In this document: positions 27,623 through 37,520 of the stretch, in pieces | Layout: every line of letters starts with the position of its first letter | Numbering within the stretch: position 1 is the first letter of the stretch | NCBI GenBank assembly: GCA_963724495.1 | Contig: CAVRUZ010000002.1 | Location: forward strand, 372,001-436,000 | Length of the DNA stretch: 64,000 nucleotides | Source: CAVRUZ01 sp963724495 | GTDB lineage: Bacteria; Actinomycetota; Actinomycetes; Propionibacteriales; DAIQRJ01 | Reading direction: 5' to 3' | Translations under genes and position numbers: made by a program | Notes under the pieces: generated by a model | The model's database searches: none | Told to the model about the DNA's origin: nothing | What the model saw: the letters and a program-made list of their open reading frames with translations, nothing else

Positions 27623-28159
27623 GCCCGCATCCCGCTTCGTGGTCCCTTCTGTTGACGCGGACTGCATCTGATCGCGGGTCAGTGCGCACCGGAGCTCGAT
27701 TCCCGCCGTAGCCAGGATGTCCTGGTCGCCCTGCCGGCGATCGATCAGGGCCACGGCCACCTCGACGCGGGCTCCCGCTGCCCTCAGGTCTGTGGTCGAC
27801 AGTGCGATCTGGCCACCGGAGCTGACCACGTCCTCGACGACGGTGAGTGTGCGTCCCGAGACCGGACACCCCTCCACGAGCTTGCGCGTGCCGTAGGGCT
27901 TGGCCTCCTTGCGGACGAAGACCGCAGGTAGGCCGGTGAGTTGCGAGAGCACCGTGACCACGGGGACGCCGCCCAGCTCCAGGCCGGCCAGGATGTCGGT
28001 GTCGGCGGGGACGAGCGGCACCAGGAGCTCCACCAGCGCGCGCAGGAGGGCCGGATCCGATTCGAGCAGGTACTTGTCGAAGTAGGTGTCGCTCACGGCT
28101 CCGGACCGGAGCGTGAAGCTTCCGGAAAGCTGCGCGGTCGTCCGAACCTGGGCGGCCAA
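27611..28159 (-). CDS. pyrE: Orotate phosphoribosyltransferase
   Basis: Makes OMP from orotate and PRPP in pyrimidine synthesis. 182 residues, with the PRPP-binding motif TLTVVEDVVSSGG and FVRKEAKPYGTRKLVEG. It is the last gene of the - strand wall-polymer operon, 43 nt after the phosphotransferase stop. A TTG at 28159 is the visible start; no clear ribosome binding site precedes it, so the exact start is uncertain. A pyrimidine gene beside CTP-consuming cytidylyltransferase genes may be meaningful, but pyrE is also mobile in genomes. Confidence 0.88.
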   Translation of the reverse strand: MAAQVRTTAQLSGSFTLRSGAVSDTYFDKYLLESDPALLRALVELLVPLVPADTDILAGLELGGVPVVTVLSQLTGLPAVFVRKEAKPYGTRKLVEGCPVSGRTLTVVEDVVSSGGQIALSTTDLRAAGARVEVAVALIDRRQGDQDILATAGIELRCALTRDQMQSASTEGTTKRDAGSGG

Positions 28160-28202
28160 GACGTCGGCAGTGCTGGGTTGCGATGGGCTGGGTTGCGATG
28201 AC

Positions 28203-29929
28203 CTAGTCGTCGTCTGTCCCCTCGAAGGCCGGCACGGGCTCGGCGCCGTTCTCCTCGTCGCCGTCTGTGACCTCGCGCTCGCACGGGACGCTTGGGCGGC
28301 AGGTCTATCACTGCGCGCGCCGCGAGGAGGAATGCCTCGGCATAGCCGTCGGCCGGGAAGGGGCCAAGGTAGTACTCCCGCATCTCCTGACGTTTCGGTG
28401 CGAGCGGGTCCGCACCGAGCATCAGATCCACGACATTCGTCAGACCCACGAGCGCTCGCGGGATGACGTAGGCGGCAGGGGCCAACGGGAAGGTTCGAGG
28501 GAAGGTCGGGCCCTCGTCCAGCATGTCCGACACCGCGAACGGCTTCCCGGAGAAGAGGTAGTCCGATACGACACTCGACACGTCGGCGACGAGCGCGTCG
28601 GAGAGGTTGAAGACCTCGACCATCGTGAGCTCGCCTGTCTGGGGGCCGAACAGATGCCCTGCCCCCTGCTGGTTGTTGTGTCGAGCAAGCACCTGCTCCG
28701 CCGCTCTGACCTGGGGAGCCGACTCCCGGTCCGACCGTGAGAACGGATGGGGCCGGAAGATCACTCGGGCGCCGGCTCCTGCCAGCGCTTCCACGATCGC
28801 GGCGGCGTTTGGCAGCGAGCAGAAGTTCGAGTCGCCGTACTGCCCACGCCAGGTCGGCGCGTAGAGGACAGTCGGCGGCACACCACTTCGGGGCGGATGG
28901 GAATCGACCGTCTCGATGTCTTCCACTTGCGGACGCCCGACGATGGCGAACTTCTCGTCCGGGATCACCACGCCATGCAGGGCGTACCGGTCGCGTCCGG
29001 CCTGGCCGGCAACGAATACCTTGTCGTACAACGCGGTCACCGGGCTGTAACTGGGTGGCTTGTCGCTGTCGCCGTGCAGGAGTTGCACGTGTCGAAGCTG
29101 CCCGAATCGCAGGAGATGCAGGTTCTTCGTGCCGTTGTTGACGTAGAACGCGGCCCTGAGTGTTTCCACGACTGCTGCATCCAGGGCCCTGAGCGATTCG
29201 CAGAGCACCACGGGCACGCTATCCAAGGTCCGCGCCAGCTGTGCCAGCGTGTGCGGCTCTCTGACGATCACGACGAACGGTCGTCCGATCCGAACCAGGT
29301 AAGGAATCCACATCGAGATGTGCTGCACCGACGGGGCACTCCCGCTGAAGTAGAGAACGAACTCGGGAGCGACCTCGAGCAGTGAGGAGCGGAGGTTCGT
29401 CAGGCGCCTCGGTGCGATGCCGCCAGGCACGAACCGCCCGCTGGAAAGGGACGACGAGGGCAACGGAGACCAGCAGGACGGGAACCAGGACCACCAAGGA
29501 CGGCAGACGCAGCCAACAGCCAACGGCGAACCAGGCGGCCAGGATGAGGTTCGCCCGGAACAGCAGGGACGCCGACAGCGTCAGGGGCTGGCTCTTGGGA
29601 GCGGTCGGGAGGTTGATGACTCGATGTCCTTGTACCGGAGGCAGATGCAGGACCGCTGTCTCCGCGATGACGAGCAAGAGCAGCACCGCAGCGGTACCGA
29701 GAGTGACCCAGGCATGGTCGAGGCGCGATTGGGCAACCGAGCGCGACGCCGGCGACCAGCAGCGCCCGCACGGTCATGTGTGATGCCCGGCGCTCCCCGG
29801 GCATGAAGGGCCACCGCGGTGAACGTGATACCGTGTCAGCACCCCCGCCCACGCAAGGTGTTCGCCATGTATCAGCAGGATGGTTGCCAGCACGCCGACA
29901 GGCGTTGACAACTGCGGAGAACCGGCCAT
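28203..29929 (-). pseudogene. CDP-glycerol/ribitol polyol-phosphotransferase (TagF/TarL-like), multiply frameshifted
   Basis: Composite call. The main readable block (about 28290-29400) is a GT-B-type CDP-glycerol:poly(glycerophosphate) transferase: LLHGDSDKPPS, LYAPTWRGQYGD, FRPHPFSR and DALVADVSSVVSDYLFSGKPF. These are the family's nucleotide and polyol-phosphate motifs. An N-terminal membrane portion lies in other frames (LATILLI near 29890, TVRALLVAGVALG at 29777, AAVLLLLVIAETAVL at 29670), so the protein was probably membrane-anchored. A shift near 28285 leads to an acidic tail ending EGTDDD and TAG at 28203. At least three frame changes; either a poor-quality region or a decayed gene. 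It adds polyol phosphate units to a teichoic-acid chain. Confidence 0.72.
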
Positions 29930-29943
29930 CCGCAGCCGCCCAG

Positions 29944-30653
29944 TCAAAGCCGGACCACCAGGTTCTGGCTGTCGACGAACATGCCGGCATCGGATGCAAG
30001 CATCTCGATGACACGCGCGACGTCCCCGGGTTGCATGATCGTTCTCGGGTCCTCGTCTGGCGCAAGTTTGCTGCGTAGCGCCGTTGCACACCTTCCGGGT
30101 GATATGCAGACCACCCTGGTCCCGTAGATCGCCAGTTCCTCCTTCATCACCTGGCTCATCGCGATTACCGCCGCTTTGGATGACGAATACGCCAGCCAAC
30201 CGGATCGACCCGTGATGCCAGCCGTTGATGCGACATTCAGAATGAAGTCGAACTGGTTGCCGAGGTGTAGGAGCGACTGCACGATCACGAACGGGGCATA
30301 CAGATTCACGTTGATCGTTCGTTCGAAGTCGGGCGAGTTCGATCTCGTGGATGGGTGCCGGCGAGGTGTAGCCGGCGTTGTTCACCAGAAGGTCGACGCT
30401 GCCGTGTGCGGACATGATGGACTCGCAGAGTTCGACGAGCCGAGCCTGTCGGCCACGTCGGCGAAGTACGGATGCGATGCGCTTCGCCGTGCGGATTGTT
30501 CGCTTGAAGGTCATCGATCGCGGCGGCGTAGTCCTCCGACTCGCGCGCCAGCATGATGAGGTCGGTGATGTCGTTGTCGGCATAGAAGAACTGGCGAATC
30601 GTCGCCAGCCCGATGCCCCTCGACGCACCCGTGACCATCAGTGATCTACCCAT
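29944..30653 (-). pseudogene. SDR-family oxidoreductase (ribulose-5-phosphate reductase-like), frameshifted
   Basis: Composite of three frames, about 236 residues. ATG 30653 gives LMVTGASRGIGLATI (NADP site). After a shift near 30500 come VDLLVNNAGYTSPAPIHEIE, and after another near 30310 the catalytic YSSSKAAVIAMSQVMKEEL and CISPGRC. The start overlaps the cytidylyltransferase stop by 8 bases. In Haemophilus Acs1/Bcs1-type enzymes an IspD-like domain is fused to just such an SDR and together they make CDP-ribitol from ribulose 5-phosphate; here the two are adjacent separate genes. Function is assigned from that pairing. Confidence 0.7.
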
Positions 30654-31337
30654 CCTCGTCGCCCTCGTTCACGTTCGCCAGCAGGAACCCGGCGAGGCGC
30701 ACGTCGGTCTTCGTGGTCACCTTGAGGTTCCGGTCCGATCCGTCGATGAAGTGCACTTCGGCACCGGCCAGCACACACAGCGTGGCATCCTCGGTGAACA
30801 GGATGCTCTTGGTCTTCGCCTCTTCGTGTGCCCTGACCAAAGTCGCCTTGTCGAACTTCTGCGGTAGTTGGACGTTGCGGAGCGTGTCGCGATCGAGGTA
30901 GCCGGTGACCAGTCGCGTCTCCGGATCCACAGGCGCGACCGTGAACGGGATCGGGAGCATGTAACTGACATTGTCGAATGGTGCTGCGATCAGTCTCGTG
31001 AAGTCGGCGGTGGTGACAAGCGGTCGTGCCGACTCGTGCAGGATCACCTTCTCGCTCGTGCACGCCGGCAGCACCTTCTGTACCGACTCCTGTCGGCTCG
31101 ATCCCGCTTCGACGTAGGAGATCGGTGTCCTGACCGCGTAGTCGCGGACGACCCGTTCCACGTCCTCACGCCACCCAGGCGGAAAGTTCATGACGATCTG
31201 GGTGATCTCCGCGACGGCGTCGGCAGCGACGAGCGAGTACACGATCGCCGGAATCCCATTGACGCGGATGAACTGCTTCGGCCGATCGGCCGCGACCCGA
31301 TCCCGATGCCTCCGTTCAGGAGCGCGAGGCTGTACAT
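30646..31337 (-). CDS. IspD/TarI-like polyol-phosphate cytidylyltransferase, one frameshift
   Basis: About 230 residues after correction. ATG 31337, with GGAGGGG just upstream, starts MYSLALLNGGIG. A 1-nt shift near 31270-31290 leads to ADRPKQFIRVNGIPAIVYS. The rest reads through: GSSRQESVQKVL, LHESARPLVT and ATLCVLAGAEVHFIDGS. These match the CTP-binding and active-site blocks of IspD/TarI. IspD itself would be linked to ispF; beside an SDR and a TagF-like gene, a ribitol-5-phosphate cytidylyltransferase is more likely. The stop (TAG 30646-30648) overlaps the SDR start. Confidence 0.75.
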
Positions 31338-33412
31338 GGGTTACCCCTCCGTCGAGGCTCGCGTGCGGTGTCCTCCAGGCGGAGAAGCACCGTCACGCAG
31401 GCGGGCAGCAGCATATCGGTCGTCGGCGGCGTGGCGAGCCGCGAACGGTGGCGCGCCGGCGTCCTATCGGGGAGCGCCGGAGCCACGAAGCAAGTCATCT
31501 CTCCTGACGCCGCGAAGGACGCCTCATAGTTCGCTGTCCAGGTCTTCGGACGCGCGAGATAGGTCTCCCAACTCGAGTTCTCCCACACCAGCCGCAGGCG
31601 AAGTTGCACCGAGTGCCGCTCGCTCTCGATCGCTGGAAGGCGCCTGCACATCGACGATGCACGACACGTCAAATGTGTCGCCAGAACGTCGGGTCTTGAG
31701 TGGGATGGGACGATCGAACCGGAGGCGCGCAGATGCGCGTCGAGGGTGATGGTGGCGTCGTCGAGCGTTGCGATCTTGCTGGTGCCCACCACCGTGAGCC
31801 TTTCCGCGAAGCGATGGTGGGGGCCATTCGAAACGAGGCGGACGCTGACAGGTGACCGCGACCTCGCCGCCAGGCGCAACCATCGACAGTCGGTCGGGCA
31901 AGCCGCCTGACGCAGGGTCTGCGAACGGTGCCGCGAACCCATGGTCGATAGCCGAGCTGCGTGACGGTGAGCTTGACCGACTCGATGTACGGTGCGGCGG
32001 TCCTTGTTCCGGACCACCTCGTTGAGCACCCGCCGCCAGCTGCTTGAGGAACGCGATCGTGATCGTGTGCCGGGCCTTTCGAAGGCCGCCTCGCTCATCC
32101 TGGCAGACGAGGCTCGGGGTCGTGGATCATCTGGAGAACCGGTCGGCGATCCCGCGGATGTCTCCCGGTGGCACAAGATAGCCATCGACGCCGTCGGTGA
32201 TCTGCTCCCGCAACCCGTACTTGACGTCGTAGGCGATGACCGGGCAGCCGAAGCTGATGCTCTCCAATGTAGCGAGCGGGAAAACCCTCGAACAGGCTGG
32301 TCAGAAGGAAACCGTCGCCGTCTGCAAGGAGTCCGGGCGCCGGGGATCGTGGCCCTTCATCGACGACCGAGCCCCGACCCCGAGATCGGCGATCTCCTTC
32401 TGAAGGGGATCTGCGTCTGCTGCCGTCGCCGTAGATGTCCAGCCTGGCGTCCGGTTCCTCCTCGAGGACGAGGGCGAACGCCTTGAATGGCGTGCTCCAA
32501 CTGCTTCTGCGGCTCGAGCCGAGTGACGATGGCGAAGCGCTGTCGCGCTCACGGAAGGGGATCAGGGCGTGCAGGAAACTCCACCGGGTTGGGGACGACG
32601 AACAGATTGTTCGTGTGGCCGAAACGCCTGGTGATGTCATCGCCCTGCCGGGCGGTGAGCGCCACGAGGCCGTCGAGAGCGTCGATCTTGCTCAACAGCG
32701 GCCTGAACCACTTGTAGATCGACGCGTTCCACTGGTTCTTCGCCACATGCATGTTGTGCATGACGTAGATGACGTGGAACTGGTCACCCGGCATCGGCAG
32801 GATGTAGTTGACGGCGAATCGGCTGTCGCTGATGATGAAAGCCCGCTCGTCAGGCGGTGTCAGCGTCTGGATCCAGTTCTGCCGGAAGCCCCGGTTCGTG
32901 GGCCAGTTGCCGACTGGCTCGCCCTTGCTGTTCACGAGGATCACGTCGGTCGACGGCCAGTGCTTCGCGGTGGTGCCGGTCGGAAGGCGCAGGAAGACCG
33001 AGCCGTCCGGGCGGCGGTAGTCGACGACTGTCTCGCTCAGGTTCCGCGGATGGAGGTATTGCGTCGAGTAGACGGTGCCGTCAGGGTGGAGTTCGTCGTT
33101 CGTCACGTACCCCCTGACCGGCAGGAGTGGCTCGCCGGTCGGCGGCAAGTGGTCGATGTCGTTCTCCCGATACCACTCGAAGATGTTCACCAGCTGCATC
33201 GGTTCGACGAGCTCGCCGCGCTCCCGCAGGTCGGCGCGTACCCCCGGATAGCGGGGCCTCCGGTCGAACGTGAGGATGACGGGTTCGACGCCCGAGCGTT
33301 GGGCGAACAGGCGGTTGCGCATCAACAGGGCTCGGGTCTGGCCCCCAGTGCCGGCGGTGACCAGACCACTGAGGGAGTAGTAGCGCCCGGTCGGTATGTC
33401 GATCTCGGCCAT
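31316..33412 (-). pseudogene. Teichoic-acid-type GT4 glycosyltransferase with C-terminal beta domain, multiply frameshifted
   Basis: Composite. The 5' two-fifths are clean from ATG 33412: GQTRALLMRNRLFAQ, IYVMHNMHVAKNQWN, LTARQGDDITRRFGHTNNLF and VVPNPVEFPAR, as in TagE/TarM-like poly(polyol-phosphate) glucosyltransferases. After about 32560 the GT-B C-terminal half continues across several frames: EEEPDARLDIYGDG, FLLTSLFEGFP, ITDGVDG-like and MIHDPEP. Beyond 32100 a beta-rich tail is readable in pieces (SVKLTVTQLGYRPW, FAERLTVVGTSKIATLDDA, TFDVSCIVDVQAP, LRLRLVWENSSWETYLAR). The end overlaps the cytidylyltransferase start. I count at least five frame changes. It is the first gene of the operon. 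Confidence 0.65.
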
Positions 33413-33671
33413 GGCGACACCCTAACCAGCAGGCTCACCTGGTACGGACGACCCATCGGTGACCCCAGCGACAGGTGCCGACACCCGAGGCCCGCCGTGT
33501 GGGTTGAGGATCCCGCCGCGGTGAACTCGTGGGGAGCTTCCCTAGTTCTCAACCGCCATTGAGGATCGGCCACGGTCAGTGGGTCAGCTTGACGTGGACA
33601 CGCCCCGACGACCAAGCTCGGCCCTTGGCCAGGCGCCTTCCGTGCGCCGATGAACCCCACGAGGAGACCCC
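33413..33671. promoter_or_regulatory. Divergent promoter region of the wall-polymer locus
   Basis: 259 bp between the - strand operon and the + strand pyruvyltransferase gene. It contains the direct repeat TTGAGGATC at 33504-33512 and 33559-33567, and the inverted pair GGTTGAG (33502-33508) / CTCAACC (33548-33554). GAGGAGA at 33661 is the ribosome binding site of the + gene. The repeats could be operator sites; no regulator gene is adjacent. Confidence 0.35.
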
Positions 33672-36318
33672 ATGCCGGGCACCGCCACTGCCCGACGACT
33701 CGCCCGCCGGTACCTGCCCTTGAAGGTCCGCCGGGTGATCGTCGCTGTCCGGGATGCGGGCCGCTCCGACGCGCCGTCCCGGCCGGTCACAGGGAGCGCG
33801 TCGAAGCGCGCGGGAGCGCCCAAGAGCGCCAAGGAGGCCAGCGGGAAGGGCGCCGCGGGTCGGGACCGGGAGGCGACTCCTGGACTCCTTGCGCTCAGGC
33901 GTGCCACTGGCCGAGTCCCTGGTGAAGAGGACGCGGACACTGCTGGAGGGCGGGGAGCCGCATACGGCGGCATCGCTTGGAGCGTCGCTGGCCAAGGAAC
34001 CGGAGACGGCGGCCGTGGGCGGCCTGATCGGCGGGAGCGTCGCCTATCGGCGCGGTTACCCCGCTTTGGCCTGGCGAGAGTTCAGCAAGGCCTCGCCGGA
34101 GCTGGTCTGGCGCTACGCCGCCTTCGAGTACGCACGCTCGGGCATCACGACAGATCGCGAGACCGTGCTGGCGGAGATCCGCCGGGTCGTGTCCGAGGTC
34201 CCGGACTACATCGACGCCAGTGGCTTGATCGCGATCGTGGGAGCTGTCTACGGTGCCCGCGAGGAGGACCTCGCCCGGGAGGTCTTCGAAGTCCTCGACG
34301 GGCTGATCGGCGATGGCAGCGGCGTCACGCCCGCCGTCGTCATCGAACGGGACTGGTTGCGCCCCTGGGTCGCCGCGTCGGCAAGCTCGCCCAGCGCGGC
34401 CGAGGTTCCCGCGGGCCATGTCTCCATCGGCATTATGGCCTACGACCATCCCGGTCGGCACCGCGCGTCAGCGAACATCGGCGACCACATCCAGAGCCTG
34501 GCTTCCCTTGGCCACCTGGTACGGCACCAGGACCTGACGTTCCACGGCGAGCAGGAACTTGTCGACCTCCTCGACCTGCTCCAGAACCGAGTGCGCCCGG
34601 AGGTGCAGCGGTGCGGGATCGGCACCGAGGTGGAGGTCGTCACCGTCGAGCGGGACGCCTCCGCCTACAAGGCCATCCCTCCGAACACCTGGACGCTGGC
34701 CTTCGGCTGGTTCATGCACGCCATCTTCGAGCAGCACTTCGGCTTCCCGCTGCATCGCAACGTGCTCCCGATCTTCATCTCCTTCCACTGCAACAAGCGC
34801 GACCTGCTGACTCCCGAGGCACTGGACTACCTACGGCAGTACGGACCGATCGGCTGCCGGGACTGGACGAGTGTCGACATCCTGCTCAGTCTGGACGTTC
34901 CCGCCTTCTTCTCCGGCTGCCTCACCACCACTACCAGCAACGTGTTCCCCGACCTCGACGAGTGCCCCTCCCCGGATGCCCCGGTCGCGTACGTAGACAC
35001 GGTGGACGCCGCACCGGCGGGGGCGGTCACCTACCGACACAGCGACGACCGCGTCCGCTTCCGCAGCTTCCCCACCAATGTGCACGACGGGATGGAGCTG
35101 CTCGAGACCTACCGGAGCAGGCATCCGTCGGTCGTCACCAGCAGGCTGCACTGTTGGCTGCCCACCCGGTCCCTCGGTGTCAAGGTGCGGTTCGTTCCGA
35201 AGAACCGGGCTGACATCCGGTTCGCGGGCCTCATCGACACCACCGACGCCCAATTCGACGCGATGCGCAGCTCCATTAACGACAAGCTCGAGCACGTCAT
35301 GACCGCGATCCTGACCGGCCAGGAGCCGGATGCGGTGTACGAGCTGTGGCGCCAGGTCACGGCCGGCGACGTGGAAGCAGCGCGCCGGCGGCGCGCCGAG
35401 ACGCCCCTGACGCTGCCGAAACGGACCAACGTCGGCGGCGATGTGGCCAAGGCCGTCTCGTCGACCGTCACCCGCCGGCCGGCTGGTCAGACATCGGCCG
35501 ACGAGGTCCATGTGGCGATCCACCTCGCCGACCGCAGGGGACACGCGCTGCCGGTGCTGCTGGAGTCACTGACGGTCACCAGCTCCAGGCCTCTGCACGT
35601 GTGGGTCGTCACGCGCCACGCCGAAACCGTGGACCTCGACGAGCTCGCCGGTTTGTTCCCGACGGTCTCGCTGTCTCTCGTGCCGACCAAGGGCCTCGGC
35701 AGCCGTGTCAGTCGCGGTGACGGGCGGGGGCTGGCTGGGCGCGACATGGACCTGCTCGTCCTGGGCGCTCTGCTGCCGTCGGTCGACCGGGTGGTCGTGT
35801 TACCGGTCGACGCGGTGGTGGCGCGCGACATCGGCGAACTGTTCTACACCGACCTTGGCGGCCACCTGTTCGCGGCGCCCACCGTCGAGGGGTCGAGTGG
35901 CACGAGCGGGTTCACGGTCATTCACACCGCGGCGCTGCGACTGGGGAGCAAGACCACCTCCGCGGCTGACCTGCGCCGTCGGGCCTATGCACGCCACGTC
36001 TTCGACTTCGACGCGTTCACCACCGCTGTGATGGTGTTCGACCTGGAGCGGATGCGCTCGGAGGACTTCGCGAACGAGTACCTCGCCTACGTGGAGGAGT
36101 TCGGGCTCGCGTTCCGCGACGTGCTGCACTTCGCCGCCGGCCCGGACCGGGCGGTCATCCCGACCGCCTGGGACCACGTCCCAACCCGGTCTGCCGTCGA
36201 GCAGCCTGGCCTCATCCACTGGGCGGACCCGATAAAGCCGTGGGCGTCGGACTACACCGCGGAGCGTGAGCGGTGGCTCAGCGCGGCCGACGCGATCAAG
36301 CAGCGGCCTCGAACGTAG
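33672..36318 (+). CDS. Polysaccharide pyruvyltransferase-like / GT8 glycosyltransferase fusion, one frameshift
   Basis: About 881 residues after removing one surplus base near 33870 (in a GGG, joining GRDRE to GRRLLDSLRS). ATG 33672 is preceded by GAGGAGA. The order is a basic N-terminus, a helical region (~60-220), a pyruvyltransferase-type domain (~240-520) with ASANIGDHIQSLASLGHLVR, FGWFMHA, IGCRDWTSVDILLSLDVPAF and SRLHCWLPTRSLGVKVRFVP, and a C-terminal GT8-like domain (~600-850) with DLLVLGALLPSVDRVVVLPVDAV and ELFYTDLGGHLFAAP. The usual DxD of GT8 is reduced to PVDAV, so metal binding may be altered. It probably decorates the polymer made by the operon opposite. Confidence 0.7.
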
Positions 36319-36364
36319 AGCACCCGTCGCCGGGGCGACACCCGCGAAGCGACCAGTGCGGCAG

Positions 36365-36394
36365 AAAGCCCCGGAGCGACTGCTCCGGGGCTTT
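36365..36394. terminator. Strong bidirectional terminator
   Basis: Thirteen-bp perfect stem AAAGCCCCGGAGC/GCTCCGGGGCTTT around GACT, with T-rich flanks on both strands. It lies between the convergent pyruvyltransferase-GT8 and TagC-like genes. Confidence 0.85.
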
Positions 36395-36412
36395 CTTGTA
36401 TCCAGCTTGTGA

Positions 36413-37357
36413 TCAGACCATCTGGTTCTTGTAGTAGATGTTGGCCGTGACCTTGAGCCCGCCGTACTTTGTCGCGCGAACTGAATCCGTAGTAGGGGCC
36501 GGTGGACGCCCAGTCCTTCGGGCTCGCGGTAGGGCAGGTTCTTGCCGGCGTAGGTGACCACCGATTTGCCCACCTGCTTGGAGGTCGCCATGTCCACCGT
36601 TGCGAGCGTGGAGTCGATGTCCTTCGTGTACTGGTGCGACGTTCCGGTGAGCACGTAGAAGTACTTGCCGTAGGGCACGAATCCGTGCAACGGCCCGAGG
36701 CTCGTCACCACGCGGGCAAGGTAGAACTGTCCGACCTTCTTCATCTGCGACGGGTGACCGAACGGGAGGTCGTACACGACGTTGGTGTTCCCCGTGCCGC
36801 TGCCCGGCGGGATGAAGCGCACGACGAGCCGCTGGTAGACCGGGCCCATGTCGCAGCTGACGTCCCGGAAGCCCTTTGAAGTAGTACTTCACGTCGCCGG
36901 CCCCTTGCCCGAGACCCACTTGAACCGCATCAGCGCCGTTGCCCTGCCGGTGGAGTCCGGTAATGCCTCGCACCAGATTTAGGAGTCCTTTGCCGACCGG
37001 CTCGACGCCAAAGCCGACACCGTGGCCGACGTTGTCCAGGTACATGGTGCTGAGCGGCGCACCGCTGAACGACACCGATTGAGGCACAGGTCGTTGCCCC
37101 ATTGTCCCGACGACCCTGCAGCATGTACAGCCGCCGGTTGACGTTGTCGAACGCCAGCGCCTGGTGGGTCCGGTTCTCCACGAGCGACTTGGGCCCGAAG
37201 AGCCGGTAGGTGCTCGAGGTGAAGTTGAAGCGGGCACCGGCGCTGCTTGCGCCGCCTGGGGCACCAAGGCAAGTCCACCGGCCGCGGCCAGTCCGATGCC
37301 TCCCGTCGCCTTGATCAGCGAGCGGCGAGCGAGTGTGGTCGGCTGGGAAGCGTTCAT
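36413..37357 (-). pseudogene. Tat-exported TagC-like beta-propeller protein (copy 1), multiply frameshifted
   Basis: ATG 37357, with AGGAG upstream, gives a Tat-type signal (ARRSLIKATGGIGLAAAGG, then AAQAAP). The mature part is spread over three frames: LVENRTHQALAFDNVNRRLY, SFSGAPLSTMYLDNVGHGVG, VGQFYLARVVTSLGPLHGFV, PYGKYFYVLTGTSHQY and NLPYREPEGLGVH, ending KVTANIYYKNQMV. These are the blades of the P68 RBP/TagC-like propeller found in actinobacterial exoproteins once named teichoic acid biosynthesis protein C. Net frame change is zero over at least four shifts. Likely a secreted wall-polymer-binding protein; no enzymatic residues can be assigned. Confidence 0.65.
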
Positions 37358-37520
37358 GCGTGGCTCCTGGCGTCGAACGTGACTCGCAGTGGGGGATCGG
37401 TTACAGAGAGCACATCATAAATGTGCCGGGATAACTGCAATAATTCCGGACAAGGCAACCACCTAATCAGGCAGAAATGCTTAGAACGACGTTGCCTCGT
37501 CGGCACCGACAGCTTCACCC
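37358..37520. other. A/T-richer intergenic stretch upstream of TagC-like copy 1
   Basis: 163 bp separating the truncated GH18 end from the TagC-like start. Around 37405-37450 it is clearly richer in A/T than its surroundings and holds AACTGCAATAATT (37433-37445), similar to sequence in front of the next Tat gene. Probably promoter; no gene seen. Confidence 0.3.

Noticed and set aside
30646..31337. ispD of the MEP isoprenoid pathway
   Set aside because: No ispF neighbour, and the SDR, TagF-like and glycosyltransferase neighbours fit a polyol-phosphate cytidylyltransferase better.
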